Shown: positions 8,842 to 18,401, numbered from the stretch's first letter. The stretch: DNA of 35,245 nucleotides from Promethearchaeota archaeon (GCA_019894975.1 JAGXNO010000038.1:1-35245); one strand, 5' to 3'. A program made the numbers and translations. The notes: generated from the letters alone by a model not told the origin.

Positions 8842-11800
8842 TCACGGGACAACAATTTCTTCATGGTAAATCTCGGCACCTTCTTCTGTTCGAATTAGTA
8901 TTACTAGTTCCTCACCAACATCAATAGTGAGTCCGGTAAAGACTTCAAGATCACTAACTTGAATGGTTATTTCCATAGAATCTCCTATAGCAATTTCAAA
9001 AGCTTGTAAATTACTGGTAGTTAAGGGTACCCACGTATTATTAAAGTAAGTATAAAGGTTAGCTAATGGAATATAAGTATCATTCACATAAACAGATTCG
9101 ATTGTTACGTTAGACATTCCATTGTTATCAAACACTAAAGTCATGTTTCTAGATTTATCTACAATTGTATCATCATCGTCAATTGCTATACTATAATAGA
9201 CAGGATCTACGTAAGCATTTAAAATCCCACCAGCTTTAGCTGCTGAGGTAGTTGTAACGTTTACTATCATTTCATTAGATTTATTTATCATCAAATTAGG
9301 AATATCAAATGATACAATTGCGCATTCCTGGAGATCTAAGGACGGACTCCCGTAAAGATATGTAACATTAGCAACTAGAGTGGAATTTACATAAATTTCA
9401 TCAAGTGTAACTGTCTCATCTCCAGTATTTTTAATCACTATTTTCCCTGTTTCATTTGCATAGATAAAGGAAGTCATTGAGCTATCAATACTCTCAATTA
9501 TTTGAATATCCGGTTCATCTCTTATTGTATGAATATATCCTATATCTGAAGTCACTGTAGATCCGAAGCTTCCAGTAATACAGACTAAAATCTCATCATT
9601 AACTTCGAAATCACCATAGTCAGATGCATCAATAATGATAACATCCTCATCATTTTTATCCAAAAGAAAACTTCCACTTTCGGTGTAAAAGTCGTTATAA
9701 TCCACTTCAATTAGAGATTCTGATAGATAAATAGAATCAATCCCAAATATAATGTCCCCAGTATTTTTCACATTGATTTTTAGTAACGTACTTCCATTAT
9801 CATATGTAAATCCATGACTTAAGTTAAAATCATGAGGGATATGGTCCCGATCGTAACTATCAATTGCAGCTAATGCTTCAGGGGAAATGATTCTCTCTCT
9901 ACTTAAAATTGATATAGAATAATTTTCAATATTTGATGAAAACAACACTTGATCTCTTACATTGTTAGGACTTGCTACACCAATCATATTATAATTCCTG
10001 ATGGGGTAAAAATCGGTTACTACATCAGTAATTTCCACGTTTACCTTTTCTCCTGGTTTTAAAATAGAAGATCCACTAAGATATTTGATATTATCAGGAT
10101 TAATTTTATTTCCCAGGGTATCCACGTTAAGATAAAATCGCTCCAAGACTTCGATTGTGTCCCCAGTGTTTTCTACTTCAAGATATATATCTGAAGTAGT
10201 AGTATCCTTTTGGATTACTCTACTATTCTCCTTATTAATTTTAATCGCGCCTTCTTTTGGTTCTTTTACAAAGAAACTTTTTGTGGTATTTGAAAATTCA
10301 TAAAATCCTCCCTCTGAATCCACCGATTCGGCAGTTACACTAATATTAACGACATCATCTTTCTGAAAATTAGAACTCCCCATGTCTACCCAAACCATTT
10401 GTGATTCTCCATTCTTTACTACAGCTGTTTCTGTGCTCTCACCAATAAAGAAATTATAACCAGTTCCATTAACTTGAACATTTTTTATAAACAAATCTTT
10501 CGTGCCAGTATTTTTTAGGTTTAATGTAGCATACCCATTTTCAAAAACTTCTGCTTCTTCTATTAGGAAACTTGATTCTAAAATAGTATAATCAATTTTA
10601 TAGAGTTTGACTAAACCTGTTGCAGATATATACTTTGGCTTGAAAATTTGGAGATCATATAATCCATTATCGGGAATATAATCCTTCCAAACTCCACCAT
10701 CTTGAGTGGGGTTATTTTCATTATTAATTGTATTAGCATATGTCATTCTAATATCATTCTGTTCAAGATCAGCCGGATTTGTCGGAACTCCATAGAACAT
10801 CAATTTTACTAACTGACTCTGGAACCATTTTTCTCCCATTCTTCCAGTTTCAGGATCCTGATACTCAGTCTCATTAAATACCATATCATTTTCCCAATTG
10901 TCTTCTTCCCATCCCATATTCTTATATTGAGCATACTGATCATTACAGATTCTTACCATCCAAGGCCACTTTCCTTCATCACCTCCTAGCCCCGTAATCA
11001 TTAATCCAAAATAGACTAATACATAATCAGCCTTTAGCCTCTGAAACGCTCTGGCACTATAGACAACATCTGTTTGCATAAACGCCATACCAGTCAAACC
11101 GATTCTGGTTGAATTCATTGTAGCATTATCATTGACAGTAGTCACATTACCGATTGGGGTAAGCCAATAACCGTAATCCCACCAGGAGACAACTACATCA
11201 GTTCCATCTAGATTGGATCTCATCCACATCAATGATTCTTCCCAGTCATGAACAACACCGGCAGGAGCAAGTTGTGAATAAGAGAACTGGTCGATTGAAA
11301 TATCTGTTGCGTGCACAATCTGAGCAACACCTAAAAATCCGACTATCATAAATACGGTTATATTAAATGGTATCACAGTACCTTCTAATTGTCGCTTTCG
11401 TTTTCTGCTCAGACCATCTCTCCTTTCTCCTAAGAAACTACCGAAAATTCTAAGAATAGTCACCAATCCATACGCCCCCATTAAAGAAACTGCGGGTGAG
11501 AATACTAGTATTATTCGAATCATGCTTCCGGTAAAGTAATACATTAAAATTACAAATGCGATTAAGAAAATTTCAGGGGCATTTAAAACTTTAAAACAAA
11601 AATAAATTCCTAACGGCGTTAGAACTAATGGTATTAGGGTATTATAGTAAAATACACTCCAGGGACTCGGCATCTGTTCTGCAACTGAAGCTACTAGACT
11701 AACTTCATCCCGAAATAATGGATTAAGAATTGTTTGGAACCTAGTACCAAAACCAAAGGGAAGAAGATCAGGTGCAATCCATAAGATCATTGCACCGATA

Positions 11801-12756
11801 ACCAATGCCGGTATAAATCCCCATTTCACAGCATTAATAATACTTTTATATAATTGGGGATGCTCCACTTTTTTTGATTGGATTAAGTGAAATATTATTA
11901 AAATTATTGTAAAGAAAAAGATTCCTGCTATTTCTAAATCAGTGAATAAAGAATTAAAATTGAATTGTGTATAGAGAGAAAAAATCAATAATCCTATTCC
12001 TTCTACAACCGCATATGTAATTAAGATATTTTCATTGTACTTATCAGTAAGTATCAATATAATACAAAGAAGAGGAATAACCAAGTAAACAAATTGATAA
12101 CCTCCCCAACTTAAAGATAAATATCCTAGTGATATACCTCCTAATGCAGAGAATATAAATTTCCCAGTTCTTAAGCCTTTCAAAAGAAATAGAAAAGTTA
12201 GTAAAGTGGCAAAAACACCAATGGTTTCATTATCAAAAAATCCTGCCATTGTACGCTGCATATACCCGGGATTGAAAGCTAAGAAAAATGCGGCAATCAG
12301 CCCAGTTCCTCGATCAAGAATTTCTTTTCCTAAGTAATAAGTAACTAATACTGTTAATCCCCCCATTATAGCAGGGAAGAAGTAGCATACGTCATATAGA
12401 GAAACAGGAACTCCAAAAAATGTCAAAATATTATATATAATAACAACGGTAAAAGTTAATCCAGGACGTAAATTTCCACGGTCAAATCCCGTGGGGTACC
12501 AGCTTTTAAAATCATGCCAGTTAAAATATTCATAAAGAGTGCTCTCAGATAAATATTCTGCATTATACCATTGTATCCAAGGATCAAATGCTTTAAGTAT
12601 TGTTGGACCTCTAAAGATTGGACTAATCCTTAATAAAACAGCTAAAAATACAACCATAAAAACTGCGATGAAAAATAATACATTTTGAGTTTTTATGTTT
12701 ATCGAGGTTCTTATGCGATCACGAAAGTTTCTTAATGAAGCAATGATCTTTACCAT
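8842..12756 (-). CDS. aglB: Oligosaccharyltransferase AglB/STT3, with long C-terminal repeat extension
   Basis: The catalytic subunit of archaeal N-glycosylation, moving a lipid-linked glycan to Asn of N-x-S/T sequons on the outer membrane face. The N-terminal half has a first hydrophobic helix near 27-45, the metal-binding D-x-x segment AFDPWIQWYN near 57 and about a dozen more membrane helices. The signature WWDYGYW lies near residue 525, followed by N-x-TT-x-NDNAT. At 1304 residues it is several hundred longer than most AglB proteins. The excess is a run of about five beta-rich repeats, each marked by a KNTG-like core (near 745, 865, 997, 1110 and 1213) and resembling CARDB/COG1470-type domains. 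These repeats hold several N-x-S/T sequons, so the enzyme may modify itself. Start: the ATG at 12756. Confidence 0.93.
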   Translation of the reverse strand: MVKIIASLRNFRDRIRTSINIKTQNVLFFIAVFMVVFLAVLLRISPIFRGPTILKAFDPWIQWYNAEYLSESTLYEYFNWHDFKSWYPTGFDRGNLRPGLTFTVVIIYNILTFFGVPVSLYDVCYFFPAIMGGLTVLVTYYLGKEILDRGTGLIAAFFLAFNPGYMQRTMAGFFDNETIGVFATLLTFLFLLKGLRTGKFIFSALGGISLGYLSLSWGGYQFVYLVIPLLCIILILTDKYNENILITYAVVEGIGLLIFSLYTQFNFNSLFTDLEIAGIFFFTIILIIFHLIQSKKVEHPQLYKSIINAVKWGFIPALVIGAMILWIAPDLLPFGFGTRFQTILNPLFRDEVSLVASVAEQMPSPWSVFYYNTLIPLVLTPLGIYFCFKVLNAPEIFLIAFVILMYYFTGSMIRIILVFSPAVSLMGAYGLVTILRIFGSFLGERRDGLSRKRKRQLEGTVIPFNITVFMIVGFLGVAQIVHATDISIDQFSYSQLAPAGVVHDWEESLMWMRSNLDGTDVVVSWWDYGYWLTPIGNVTTVNDNATMNSTRIGLTGMAFMQTDVVYSARAFQRLKADYVLVYFGLMITGLGGDEGKWPWMVRICNDQYAQYKNMGWEEDNWENDMVFNETEYQDPETGRMGEKWFQSQLVKLMFYGVPTNPADLEQNDIRMTYANTINNENNPTQDGGVWKDYIPDNGLYDLQIFKPKYISATGLVKLYKIDYTILESSFLIEEAEVFENGYATLNLKNTGTKDLFIKNVQVNGTGYNFFIGESTETAVVKNGESQMVWVDMGSSNFQKDDVVNISVTAESVDSEGGFYEFSNTTKSFFVKEPKEGAIKINKENSRVIQKDTTTSDIYLEVENTGDTIEVLERFYLNVDTLGNKINPDNIKYLSGSSILKPGEKVNVEITDVVTDFYPIRNYNMIGVASPNNVRDQVLFSSNIENYSISILSRERIISPEALAAIDSYDRDHIPHDFNLSHGFTYDNGSTLLKINVKNTGDIIFGIDSIYLSESLIEVDYNDFYTESGSFLLDKNDEDVIIIDASDYGDFEVNDEILVCITGSFGSTVTSDIGYIHTIRDEPDIQIIESIDSSMTSFIYANETGKIVIKNTGDETVTLDEIYVNSTLVANVTYLYGSPSLDLQECAIVSFDIPNLMINKSNEMIVNVTTTSAAKAGGILNAYVDPVYYSIAIDDDDTIVDKSRNMTLVFDNNGMSNVTIESVYVNDTYIPLANLYTYFNNTWVPLTTSNLQAFEIAIGDSMEITIQVSDLEVFTGLTIDVGEELVILIRTEEGAEIYHEEIVVP

Positions 12757-12951
12757 GGTGTTTCATTTAAAATTTTAATAAATTGATAATTTATTAACCA
12801 TAATTAAATTTTGAATATAAAAAATATCCTTCAGATTAAAATGTTTTTCTTTAATCCAACACATTGTAAAAATCGCAATCGTGGAAAAAAAAGAAAAGGG
12901 TTATGGATTTTTTACATGTATAAATGAATAATTATTTTTGAAGTATTGATT

Positions 12952-13800
12952 ATGGGAGAAAGCAGGTACCTTTTCAAAATTTATTATATTGGCAAATCGA
13001 AATATTACGGATCTCAAAGACAACCCAAGCTTCTGACCGTTGATGATTGTCTTTTAAATGCATTATTAGAAAAGAACTATATCGAAAGTATTAAAGAGTC
13101 TGGATTTGAAGCTGCAAGTAGAACAGATAGATATGTATCTGCTCACGGGGCATGTTTTACTTGTATTTTGAAAAAAGAACCTATTTTAATGGAAATAAAC
13201 TCAGCATTACCTAATGAAATCGGCATTTGGGCTTATGCCAAGGTACCTCTGGATTTTCTATCTCGTTATAATGCTATACTGCGCCACTACCTATATGTGG
13301 TTCCATCTCCCCTTTCAAATCTTCAGAGTTTTGGCTCTATAGATATTGAAGTAATGCGTAAAGCTTGTAGTGCTATAGAAGGTCAGCATGATTTCATTAA
13401 TTTTTCCAAAAGAGATAATTCTGAAGTAAAGACTATAAGAGATATGGCTCTCGCAAATTTATCAATTAAAAATGATTATTTAATATTCCAGTTTAAAAGC
13501 AGAGCATTTCTAAGACAACAAATTCGTCGTATGGTTAAAAAAATTCTAGAGCTTGGGAAGGGTGAAACAACATATACAGACTTCATTCAATTATTTGATC
13601 CTTCCCAAGTATTTTCTTATCAACCTGTTGATGCAACGGGATTAATCTTGTGGGACATTGTCTATAGTAATGAAATAGAATTAAACGAGGATCCCAAATC
13701 TAAGGAAAGAATGGACAGTTTCTTTTTGAATCAGAAATTATTATATAAACATCAATATCAGCTATTCCACTTCTTGCAACATGGCGATATTTGCAAGTAA
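12952..13800 (+). CDS. truA: tRNA pseudouridine(38-40) synthase TruA
   Basis: Isomerises uridines of the tRNA anticodon arm. The protein has 282 residues from the ATG at 12952; an in-frame TTG two codons earlier at 12946 is a weaker alternative. The catalytic loop reads SRTDRYVSAHG, with the catalytic Asp at residue 59. Further family segments are YRY/HYLYVV (RHYLYVVPSPL), the F-x-GQHDF-type EGQHDFINFSKRD and the C-terminal RAFLRQQIRRMV, where Arg contacts RNA. The 3' end overlaps the 3' end of the convergent rfcS gene by 39 nt. Confidence 0.9.
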   Translation: MGESRYLFKIYYIGKSKYYGSQRQPKLLTVDDCLLNALLEKNYIESIKESGFEAASRTDRYVSAHGACFTCILKKEPILMEINSALPNEIGIWAYAKVPLDFLSRYNAILRHYLYVVPSPLSNLQSFGSIDIEVMRKACSAIEGQHDFINFSKRDNSEVKTIRDMALANLSIKNDYLIFQFKSRAFLRQQIRRMVKKILELGKGETTYTDFIQLFDPSQVFSYQPVDATGLILWDIVYSNEIELNEDPKSKERMDSFFLNQKLLYKHQYQLFHFLQHGDICK

Positions 13801-14733
13801 TGCTTGTAGTTGAATTTCTTCAGTTCCACCTTGGCTCAATCGATATTCAAATTCAGCTAAAAGTTTTGCTAACTCGATCTTTAAATCTTCAGAGATATTT
13901 AAGTCATAAATCTCCCTATGTATATTTTTAATGATATTTTGTCCAGATAATCCATAGTCACCAGTTAAATCATTTAAAAGTTTAATAGATAACTGTAATT
14001 GACTGTTCAAAGCAGTTTTTAAAATATCTTTTATTCTTTCAGGAGGAACCTCCCCAGCGACTCTAAAAACAAGATCATTATCAATTTGCTTAGAAATAGT
14101 TCCACATGATTGTAAATAGTTAATAGCTCTTCTACAATCTCCTCTAGAGACTTCTACTAAAGCATTTAATCCCCCCGGTGTTAAAGCAATTTCTTCTTGT
14201 TTTGCAACGTAATTTATCCTTTTTTTAATATCTGTGTTATTTAAATATGCAAATCGAAAAACAACACATCTTGATTGAATAGGAGGAATAATCTTGTTGG
14301 AGTAATTACAGATTAGAATCATTCTACAATTTCTGGTATATTTTTCCATTGTTCTCCTTAAAGCTTGTTGAGCAGGAGAAGTCATGTTATCTGCTTCATC
14401 CAATATTAATATTTTAAAGGGGATATCAATAGAGGGGCGGGCTTTAGCAAAGTCTTTAATATATGTCCGAATAACATCTATACCTCTGGCATCGCTTGCG
14501 TTCAGTTCTAAGTAAGTTCTATTTATCGCCATCTTTCGTCCATATAATTCTCGAACCATTGCCAAGGCAGAAGTTGTTTTTCCTGTACCAGCAGGACCTG
14601 CAAATATAAGATGCGGCATCGATTTATCCCTTATAAATTGTTTCAAACGTTTGACGATACCTTCTTGATTTACAACATCATCTAGAAGTCTTGGACGGTA
14701 TTTTTCAACGAAAGGTCTGTTTTCAAGAGACAT
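13762..14733 (-). CDS. rfcS: Replication factor C small subunit (clamp loader)
   Basis: An AAA+ ATPase that, with RFC large subunit, opens and loads the PCNA ring; PCNA is also in this window (26170-26973). It has 323 residues, the normal length. The N-terminal RFC box is RPFVEKYRPRLLDDVV. Walker A is GPAGTGKT (46-53), Walker B is LILDEADNM, and the arginine-finger motif SRC appears in PIQSRCVVFRF. The C-terminal collar domain is present and lacks the PIP-box extension of some homologues. It is convergent with and overlaps truA. A TATA-like box 25-40 nt upstream suggests a leaderless or nearly leaderless transcript. The large subunit gene is not in this window. Confidence 0.95.
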   Translation of the reverse strand: MSLENRPFVEKYRPRLLDDVVNQEGIVKRLKQFIRDKSMPHLIFAGPAGTGKTTSALAMVRELYGRKMAINRTYLELNASDARGIDVIRTYIKDFAKARPSIDIPFKILILDEADNMTSPAQQALRRTMEKYTRNCRMILICNYSNKIIPPIQSRCVVFRFAYLNNTDIKKRINYVAKQEEIALTPGGLNALVEVSRGDCRRAINYLQSCGTISKQIDNDLVFRVAGEVPPERIKDILKTALNSQLQLSIKLLNDLTGDYGLSGQNIIKNIHREIYDLNISEDLKIELAKLLAEFEYRLSQGGTEEIQLQALLANIAMLQEVE

Positions 14734-14756
14734 ATATTTTAGCAGACGAGTTTAAA

Positions 14757-14774
14757 AATTATATAATTATATTA
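14757..14774. promoter_or_regulatory. A/T promoter element between rfcS and enolase
   Basis: AATTATATAATTATATTA lies in the 102-nt gap between the divergent rfcS and enolase starts. On the minus strand it is about 25-40 nt before the rfcS ATG, the right distance for a TATA box with almost no leader. It is nearly symmetrical, so it might also serve enolase, about 60 nt away. Confidence 0.4.
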
Positions 14775-14835
14775 AGAATTAAATTTTCGTAATTCCTTAT
14801 TAATATTCATATAGTAAAAAAAAAATAGATTTGTT

Positions 14836-16140
14836 ATGACAGATTTCAAAATTACAAAAATAAAATCAAGGTGGATTTTAGATTCAAGAGGAAATCCCAC
14901 TGTAGAATCAGATGTATATGCCGGAAATTTATTTGGAAGGGCAGCAGTTCCTTCTGGTGCATCTACTGGTGTTTTGGAAGCTCTGGAATTAAGAGATGGT
15001 GGAAAGTCATTTAAGGGCAAACATGTGTCTAAAGCAGTGTCCAATGTCAATGAAATACTTGGTAAAAAGCTAGTAGGTTTTGATGTACGTGAACAAACTA
15101 AGATTGATGAGGAGATGATAAATATTGATGGAACAGAAAATAAGAGTAATTTGGGCGCTAATGCCATATTGTCTGTATCACTAGCAGTTGCAAAATTAGC
15201 GGCGATTTTGTCTGATACCCCATTATTTGCTTACATCCATAATTTGGCCTATAATAAGACAAGACAAGATTACCTTTTACCACTTCCTTCCTGTAATATT
15301 ATCAATGGTGGTGAACATGCGGGGAATAATATAGCAATTCAGGAATTTATGGTTCTACCTATAGGAGCCAAATCATTTGCAAGTGCTATACAGAATGTTG
15401 CGGAAGTATATCAAACATTAAAAACTTTATTAGCTAAAAAGTATGGACCTTCAGCAATTAATGTTGGCGATGAGGGTGGTTTTGCTCCGAACTTGTCTTT
15501 AACATCTGAAGCTGTTGATATTATAATTGAAGCAATTGAAGAAGCAGGATTCTTAATGGGTACTGATTTCGTCTTAGGGATGGATGCTGCGGCAAGTGAA
15601 TTTTATAAAGAGGGGATTTATAATATTGATGGGAAGAAATTAAATGAAGAAGAGCTATTACAATATTATCTTGATCTAATTCAAGACTATCCTTTTAAAT
15701 CAATAGAAGACCCCTTTGATGAAAAAGATTTTAGAAGCTTTGCGAGTTTGACCGCTAAAATTGATGAATCAATGCAAGTTGTAGATGATGATTTAACTGT
15801 AACTAACATCAACATTTTAGAAAGAGCTATTAATGAAAAAGCCGGAAATGCTTTATTACTAAAAGTAAACCAAATTGGTTCTCTTACAGAAGCAATAAAT
15901 GCCTGCAAAATGTCTTTCAAAAACGGATTTAATGTTATGGTTTCTCATCGTTCTGGAGAAACTGAGGATTCTTTTATAGCAGATTTGGCAGTGGGGCTTT
16001 GTACAGGTCAACTTAAAACAGGAGCTACATGTAGGTCTGATCGATGTGCAAAATTTAATCAACTCCTTAGAATAGAGGAAGAATTAGGAAGTAACGCAAT
16101 CTATCCCAAGAATTTTGACTCCTGGAAAAAATTTCAATAG
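14836..16140 (+). CDS. eno: Enolase (phosphopyruvate hydratase)
   Basis: Converts 2-phosphoglycerate to phosphoenolpyruvate in glycolysis/gluconeogenesis. It has 434 residues, full length. Visible motifs are LDSRGNPTVESDV near the N-terminus, the loop PSGASTGVLEALELRD, GDEGGFAPN, the metal-binding IEDPFDE, the catalytic Lys region LLLKVNQIGS and the signature SHRSGETED followed by the catalytic-site segment LCTGQLKTGA. All expected catalytic and Mg2+-binding residues appear present. It is divergent from rfcS and convergent with the METTL5-like gene with only 20 nt between the stops. Confidence 0.97.
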   Translation: MTDFKITKIKSRWILDSRGNPTVESDVYAGNLFGRAAVPSGASTGVLEALELRDGGKSFKGKHVSKAVSNVNEILGKKLVGFDVREQTKIDEEMINIDGTENKSNLGANAILSVSLAVAKLAAILSDTPLFAYIHNLAYNKTRQDYLLPLPSCNIINGGEHAGNNIAIQEFMVLPIGAKSFASAIQNVAEVYQTLKTLLAKKYGPSAINVGDEGGFAPNLSLTSEAVDIIIEAIEEAGFLMGTDFVLGMDAAASEFYKEGIYNIDGKKLNEEELLQYYLDLIQDYPFKSIEDPFDEKDFRSFASLTAKIDESMQVVDDDLTVTNINILERAINEKAGNALLLKVNQIGSLTEAINACKMSFKNGFNVMVSHRSGETEDSFIADLAVGLCTGQLKTGATCRSDRCAKFNQLLRIEEELGSNAIYPKNFDSWKKFQ

Positions 16141-16160
16141 AAAATTAATTTTTAATATAT

Positions 16161-16811
16161 TTATCTTTCATTTTTTACAAATCTAAATATATTTACGCCA
16201 ATAGATTTTACTTTTTTTGTGTGAAATTGAAAGGATCTTTCTAGAATCATTTCATATGGAAAGAAATTATCAATATGCCAATTAAATTTTTCACAAAATT
16301 TAGAAATAAAATTAAAAACTTTTTCTCCTGCAAGGTGAATTGAATAAACTACATCTGAAATAGAAAAAGCCTTTTCTAAAAAAATTCGATCAGCTGTTCT
16401 TTTTTGAACTCCGAAAGGAGGATTCATAATAGTAGTTATTTTTAAGTTGCTGAAAAGAGGTTCTTTCGAAAATTCAAGATATTTTACATCATTACATAGT
16501 GGTAATATGACATTTTCCAACCCTAACCTAAAAATGTTTTCTTTTAGAATGTTTAAAGCAGGGAGATCTATATCAACACTTAAAACCATAGATGGTTTTA
16601 GAAACGCACTTGCTATTGACAATCTTCCTGTTCCTGAACCGAGGTCAATAACCAATTTATTATTAATATCGTTAAACTCAAAACCCGCGAAATATATTAT
16701 ATCTACAGCACTAAGCGCATCAATACAATATTGTTCCAGTTCAACTTTAGGTGTAGTAAAGGATTCAGTGTTTTGGATGATAGAGATTAATTGCTTTTTG
16801 TTGATTTTCAT
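16161..16811 (-). CDS. METTL5-like archaeal N6-adenine methyltransferase
   Basis: A class I SAM-dependent methyltransferase of 216 residues. The SAM-binding motif I reads VIDLGSGTGRLSIAS and the N6-adenine catalytic motif reads NPPFG (MNPPFGVQKRTADRIF), characteristic of the archaeal/eukaryotic METTL5 group that methylates small-subunit rRNA. The gene is adjacent to and divergent from csl4; a METTL5-like gene beside csl4 is a recurrent archaeal neighbourhood. The rRNA target is inferred from the family. Start: the ATG at 16811. Confidence 0.85.
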   Translation of the reverse strand: MKINKKQLISIIQNTESFTTPKVELEQYCIDALSAVDIIYFAGFEFNDINNKLVIDLGSGTGRLSIASAFLKPSMVLSVDIDLPALNILKENIFRLGLENVILPLCNDVKYLEFSKEPLFSNLKITTIMNPPFGVQKRTADRIFLEKAFSISDVVYSIHLAGEKVFNFISKFCEKFNWHIDNFFPYEMILERSFQFHTKKVKSIGVNIFRFVKNER

Positions 16812-16913
16812 CCGTAAAAATGTTAACTCTTTTATAATTAATACATTAAATTTATTTATTTTATATTATAATATATATTTAAAATAGAAAGAAATTGGGA
16901 AATTAAAAGATTA

Positions 16914-17525
16914 TTGTTGGTACTATTGGATAAAAAATCAGTAAAAAATAACGAATTGGTTCTCACAGGTCAGTACCTTGGAGTTGTTGAGGAATTTCTA
17001 CCCGATAAGAAATCTACTTTTGTGAAAGAGGGAGAAATTTATGCGACAAAATCAGGTCATATTGATATAGATAATGAAAAACGGAAAATTGAGGTAAAAA
17101 CCCAACAAGAAGCAGACCGAAAGACGGTAAAAGTTGGGGATATCGTTATTGGCCCAATTTTATTTTTACGCCAGTACTCCGTTGGTATGAACTTTTACAC
17201 AATAAATGGGAAGATGCATTTTAATTCATCTTATTTTGGTAATGTACATGTATCTCAAATCTCTGAGAGATATATCGAAAAAATACATGATGCTTTTCAA
17301 ATTACGGATATTATTAGAACGAAAGTGATCAGCATAAACCAAAACGAATATAATTTAAGCACAAGTGGAAAAGATTTTGGTGTTATTTATGCAGATTGCG
17401 TTATTTGTGGAACGCCTCTAGATAAAATTGGTAATAACAAGTTAAGATGTGAAAGATGTGGGAATACAGAAACAAGAAAATTAGCACACGATTATAGAAA
17501 CGTTTCTGAACCTTTTAGATATTAA
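16914..17525 (+). CDS. csl4: Exosome RNA-binding subunit Csl4
   Basis: The cap subunit of the archaeal RNA exosome, which binds RNA at the top of the Rrp41/Rrp42 ring. The 203 residues show an N-terminal domain (GQYLGVVEEFLPDKKSTFV, then EGEIYATKSGHIDI), an S1 RNA-binding domain (KVGDIVIGPILFLRQYSVG to about 145, with HVSQIS) and a C-terminal zinc ribbon with CVICG and CERCG. There is no ATG at the 5' end. Three in-frame TTG codons (16914, 16917, 16926) are the possible starts, so a TTG start is required. It is the first gene of a plus-strand run leading to rpoL. Confidence 0.87.
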   Translation: MLVLLDKKSVKNNELVLTGQYLGVVEEFLPDKKSTFVKEGEIYATKSGHIDIDNEKRKIEVKTQQEADRKTVKVGDIVIGPILFLRQYSVGMNFYTINGKMHFNSSYFGNVHVSQISERYIEKIHDAFQITDIIRTKVISINQNEYNLSTSGKDFGVIYADCVICGTPLDKIGNNKLRCERCGNTETRKLAHDYRNVSEPFRY

Positions 17526-17577
17526 TTCTTTTTACCTTATTTCAAGTTATTTATAACAACCTCATAAATATTATAAA

Positions 17578-17805
17578 GTGATTACTTTGAAAAAAGTTGG
17601 TAAAAAAGTCATTCATTTCTATAATAATAGTGATTCTTTAGAGAACGTTATTAAGTTTCTTGAAAGTATACAAAAAAAAATAAATTATCTTAATTTGAAT
17701 ATAAATGTTGAAGGAAAAAGTATAAAAATTACCTTATTTGGTTCACGAGATCTTCAATATTTAGCAACTGAAAGACTAAAAGACTTAGCAAATCAATTTC
17801 TATAA
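17578..17805 (+). CDS. Small protein, possibly Pcc1-like (KEOPS)
   Basis: A 75-residue ORF with a GTG start, 52 nt after csl4. Predicted pattern: strand, long helix (residues about 18-34, DSLENVIKFLESIQKKI), two strands (NLNINVEG, KSIKITLFG) and a final helix (RDLQYLATERLKDLANQF). This alpha/beta order and size resemble Pcc1, the dimerisation subunit of the KEOPS tRNA t6A-modifying complex. The resemblance is weak and is my inference. The position inside a csl4/rpoL run supports a real gene. It could also be an unrelated small RNA-processing protein. Confidence 0.55.
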   Translation: MITLKKVGKKVIHFYNNSDSLENVIKFLESIQKKINYLNLNINVEGKSIKITLFGSRDLQYLATERLKDLANQFL

Positions 17806-17894
17806 AAATGGATTTTTCCTTGCAAAACCATAAAAAATTTATTTTATTCTAAATATTTCATATTAATAATTTCAATTGAATTTAAGTTTTCATT

Positions 17895-18401
17895 ATGGCA
17901 AAGAAAAAAGTAGTTAAACCAGAAGAAGAAGAAGAAGAAGATTTAGACGACCTAGAAGATGACTTTTTGGATGATGAGGAAACCGTTGATGAATATCCTA
18001 AAGTTAGTGAAAAAAAAGAACAAGAAGGAGCCCCTTCAGTAACAGAAGAGGAAGATTTGGAATTAATCTCAGAAGAAGAATTTGAATTAGAAGAAGAAGC
18101 AAGATTTCCAGATTATAAATATCTGAAATTAAAACTCTCTAAAAAGGAAGGGGAGGATGATTATGAGTTAATCATCGAAGGTCAATCACATGGGTTTTGT
18201 AATATTCTAGTGAAGCACTTATTAAATACAGAAGGTGTTAATTCTGCGGCATATAAAGTAACAGGAATAGTTCCCGCTCAGATATTTATACGACTTGAAG
18301 ATAGTAAAAAATACAAAATCAAGGATATTTTATTCAAAGCGATTGAAGCTCTAAGAGAAGAAGTGTTAGAAACTCAAAAAGTATTTAAAAAACTTACTTA
18401 A
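17895..18401 (+). CDS. rpoL: RNA polymerase subunit L (Rpb11 homologue) with acidic N-terminal extension
   Basis: RpoL pairs with RpoD in the assembly platform of archaeal RNA polymerase. The conserved part is residues about 75-168: LKLKLSKKEGEDDYELIIEG, then the Rpb11-type GQSHGFCNILVKHLL, AAYKVTGIVPAQIFIRL and a long C-terminal helix. The normal Rpb11 core reads EDHTL, here changed to GQSHG. The gene encodes 168 residues where RpoL is usually 90-100. The extra 70 are highly acidic (EEEEEEDLDDLEDDFLDDEE and a second Glu-rich run), low-complexity and probably disordered. The start ATG and the acidic stretch are both in an open frame with codon use like the neighbours. A downstream start is not excluded, but no ATG occurs until the conserved core. 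Confidence 0.85.
   Translation: MAKKKVVKPEEEEEEDLDDLEDDFLDDEETVDEYPKVSEKKEQEGAPSVTEEEDLELISEEEFELEEEARFPDYKYLKLKLSKKEGEDDYELIIEGQSHGFCNILVKHLLNTEGVNSAAYKVTGIVPAQIFIRLEDSKKYKIKDILFKAIEALREEVLETQKVFKKLT

Noticed and set aside
12871..12930. Short plus-strand frame between aglB and truA
   Set aside because: A 28-codon frame with low-complexity Lys/Phe content, no ribosome binding site and no family resemblance.
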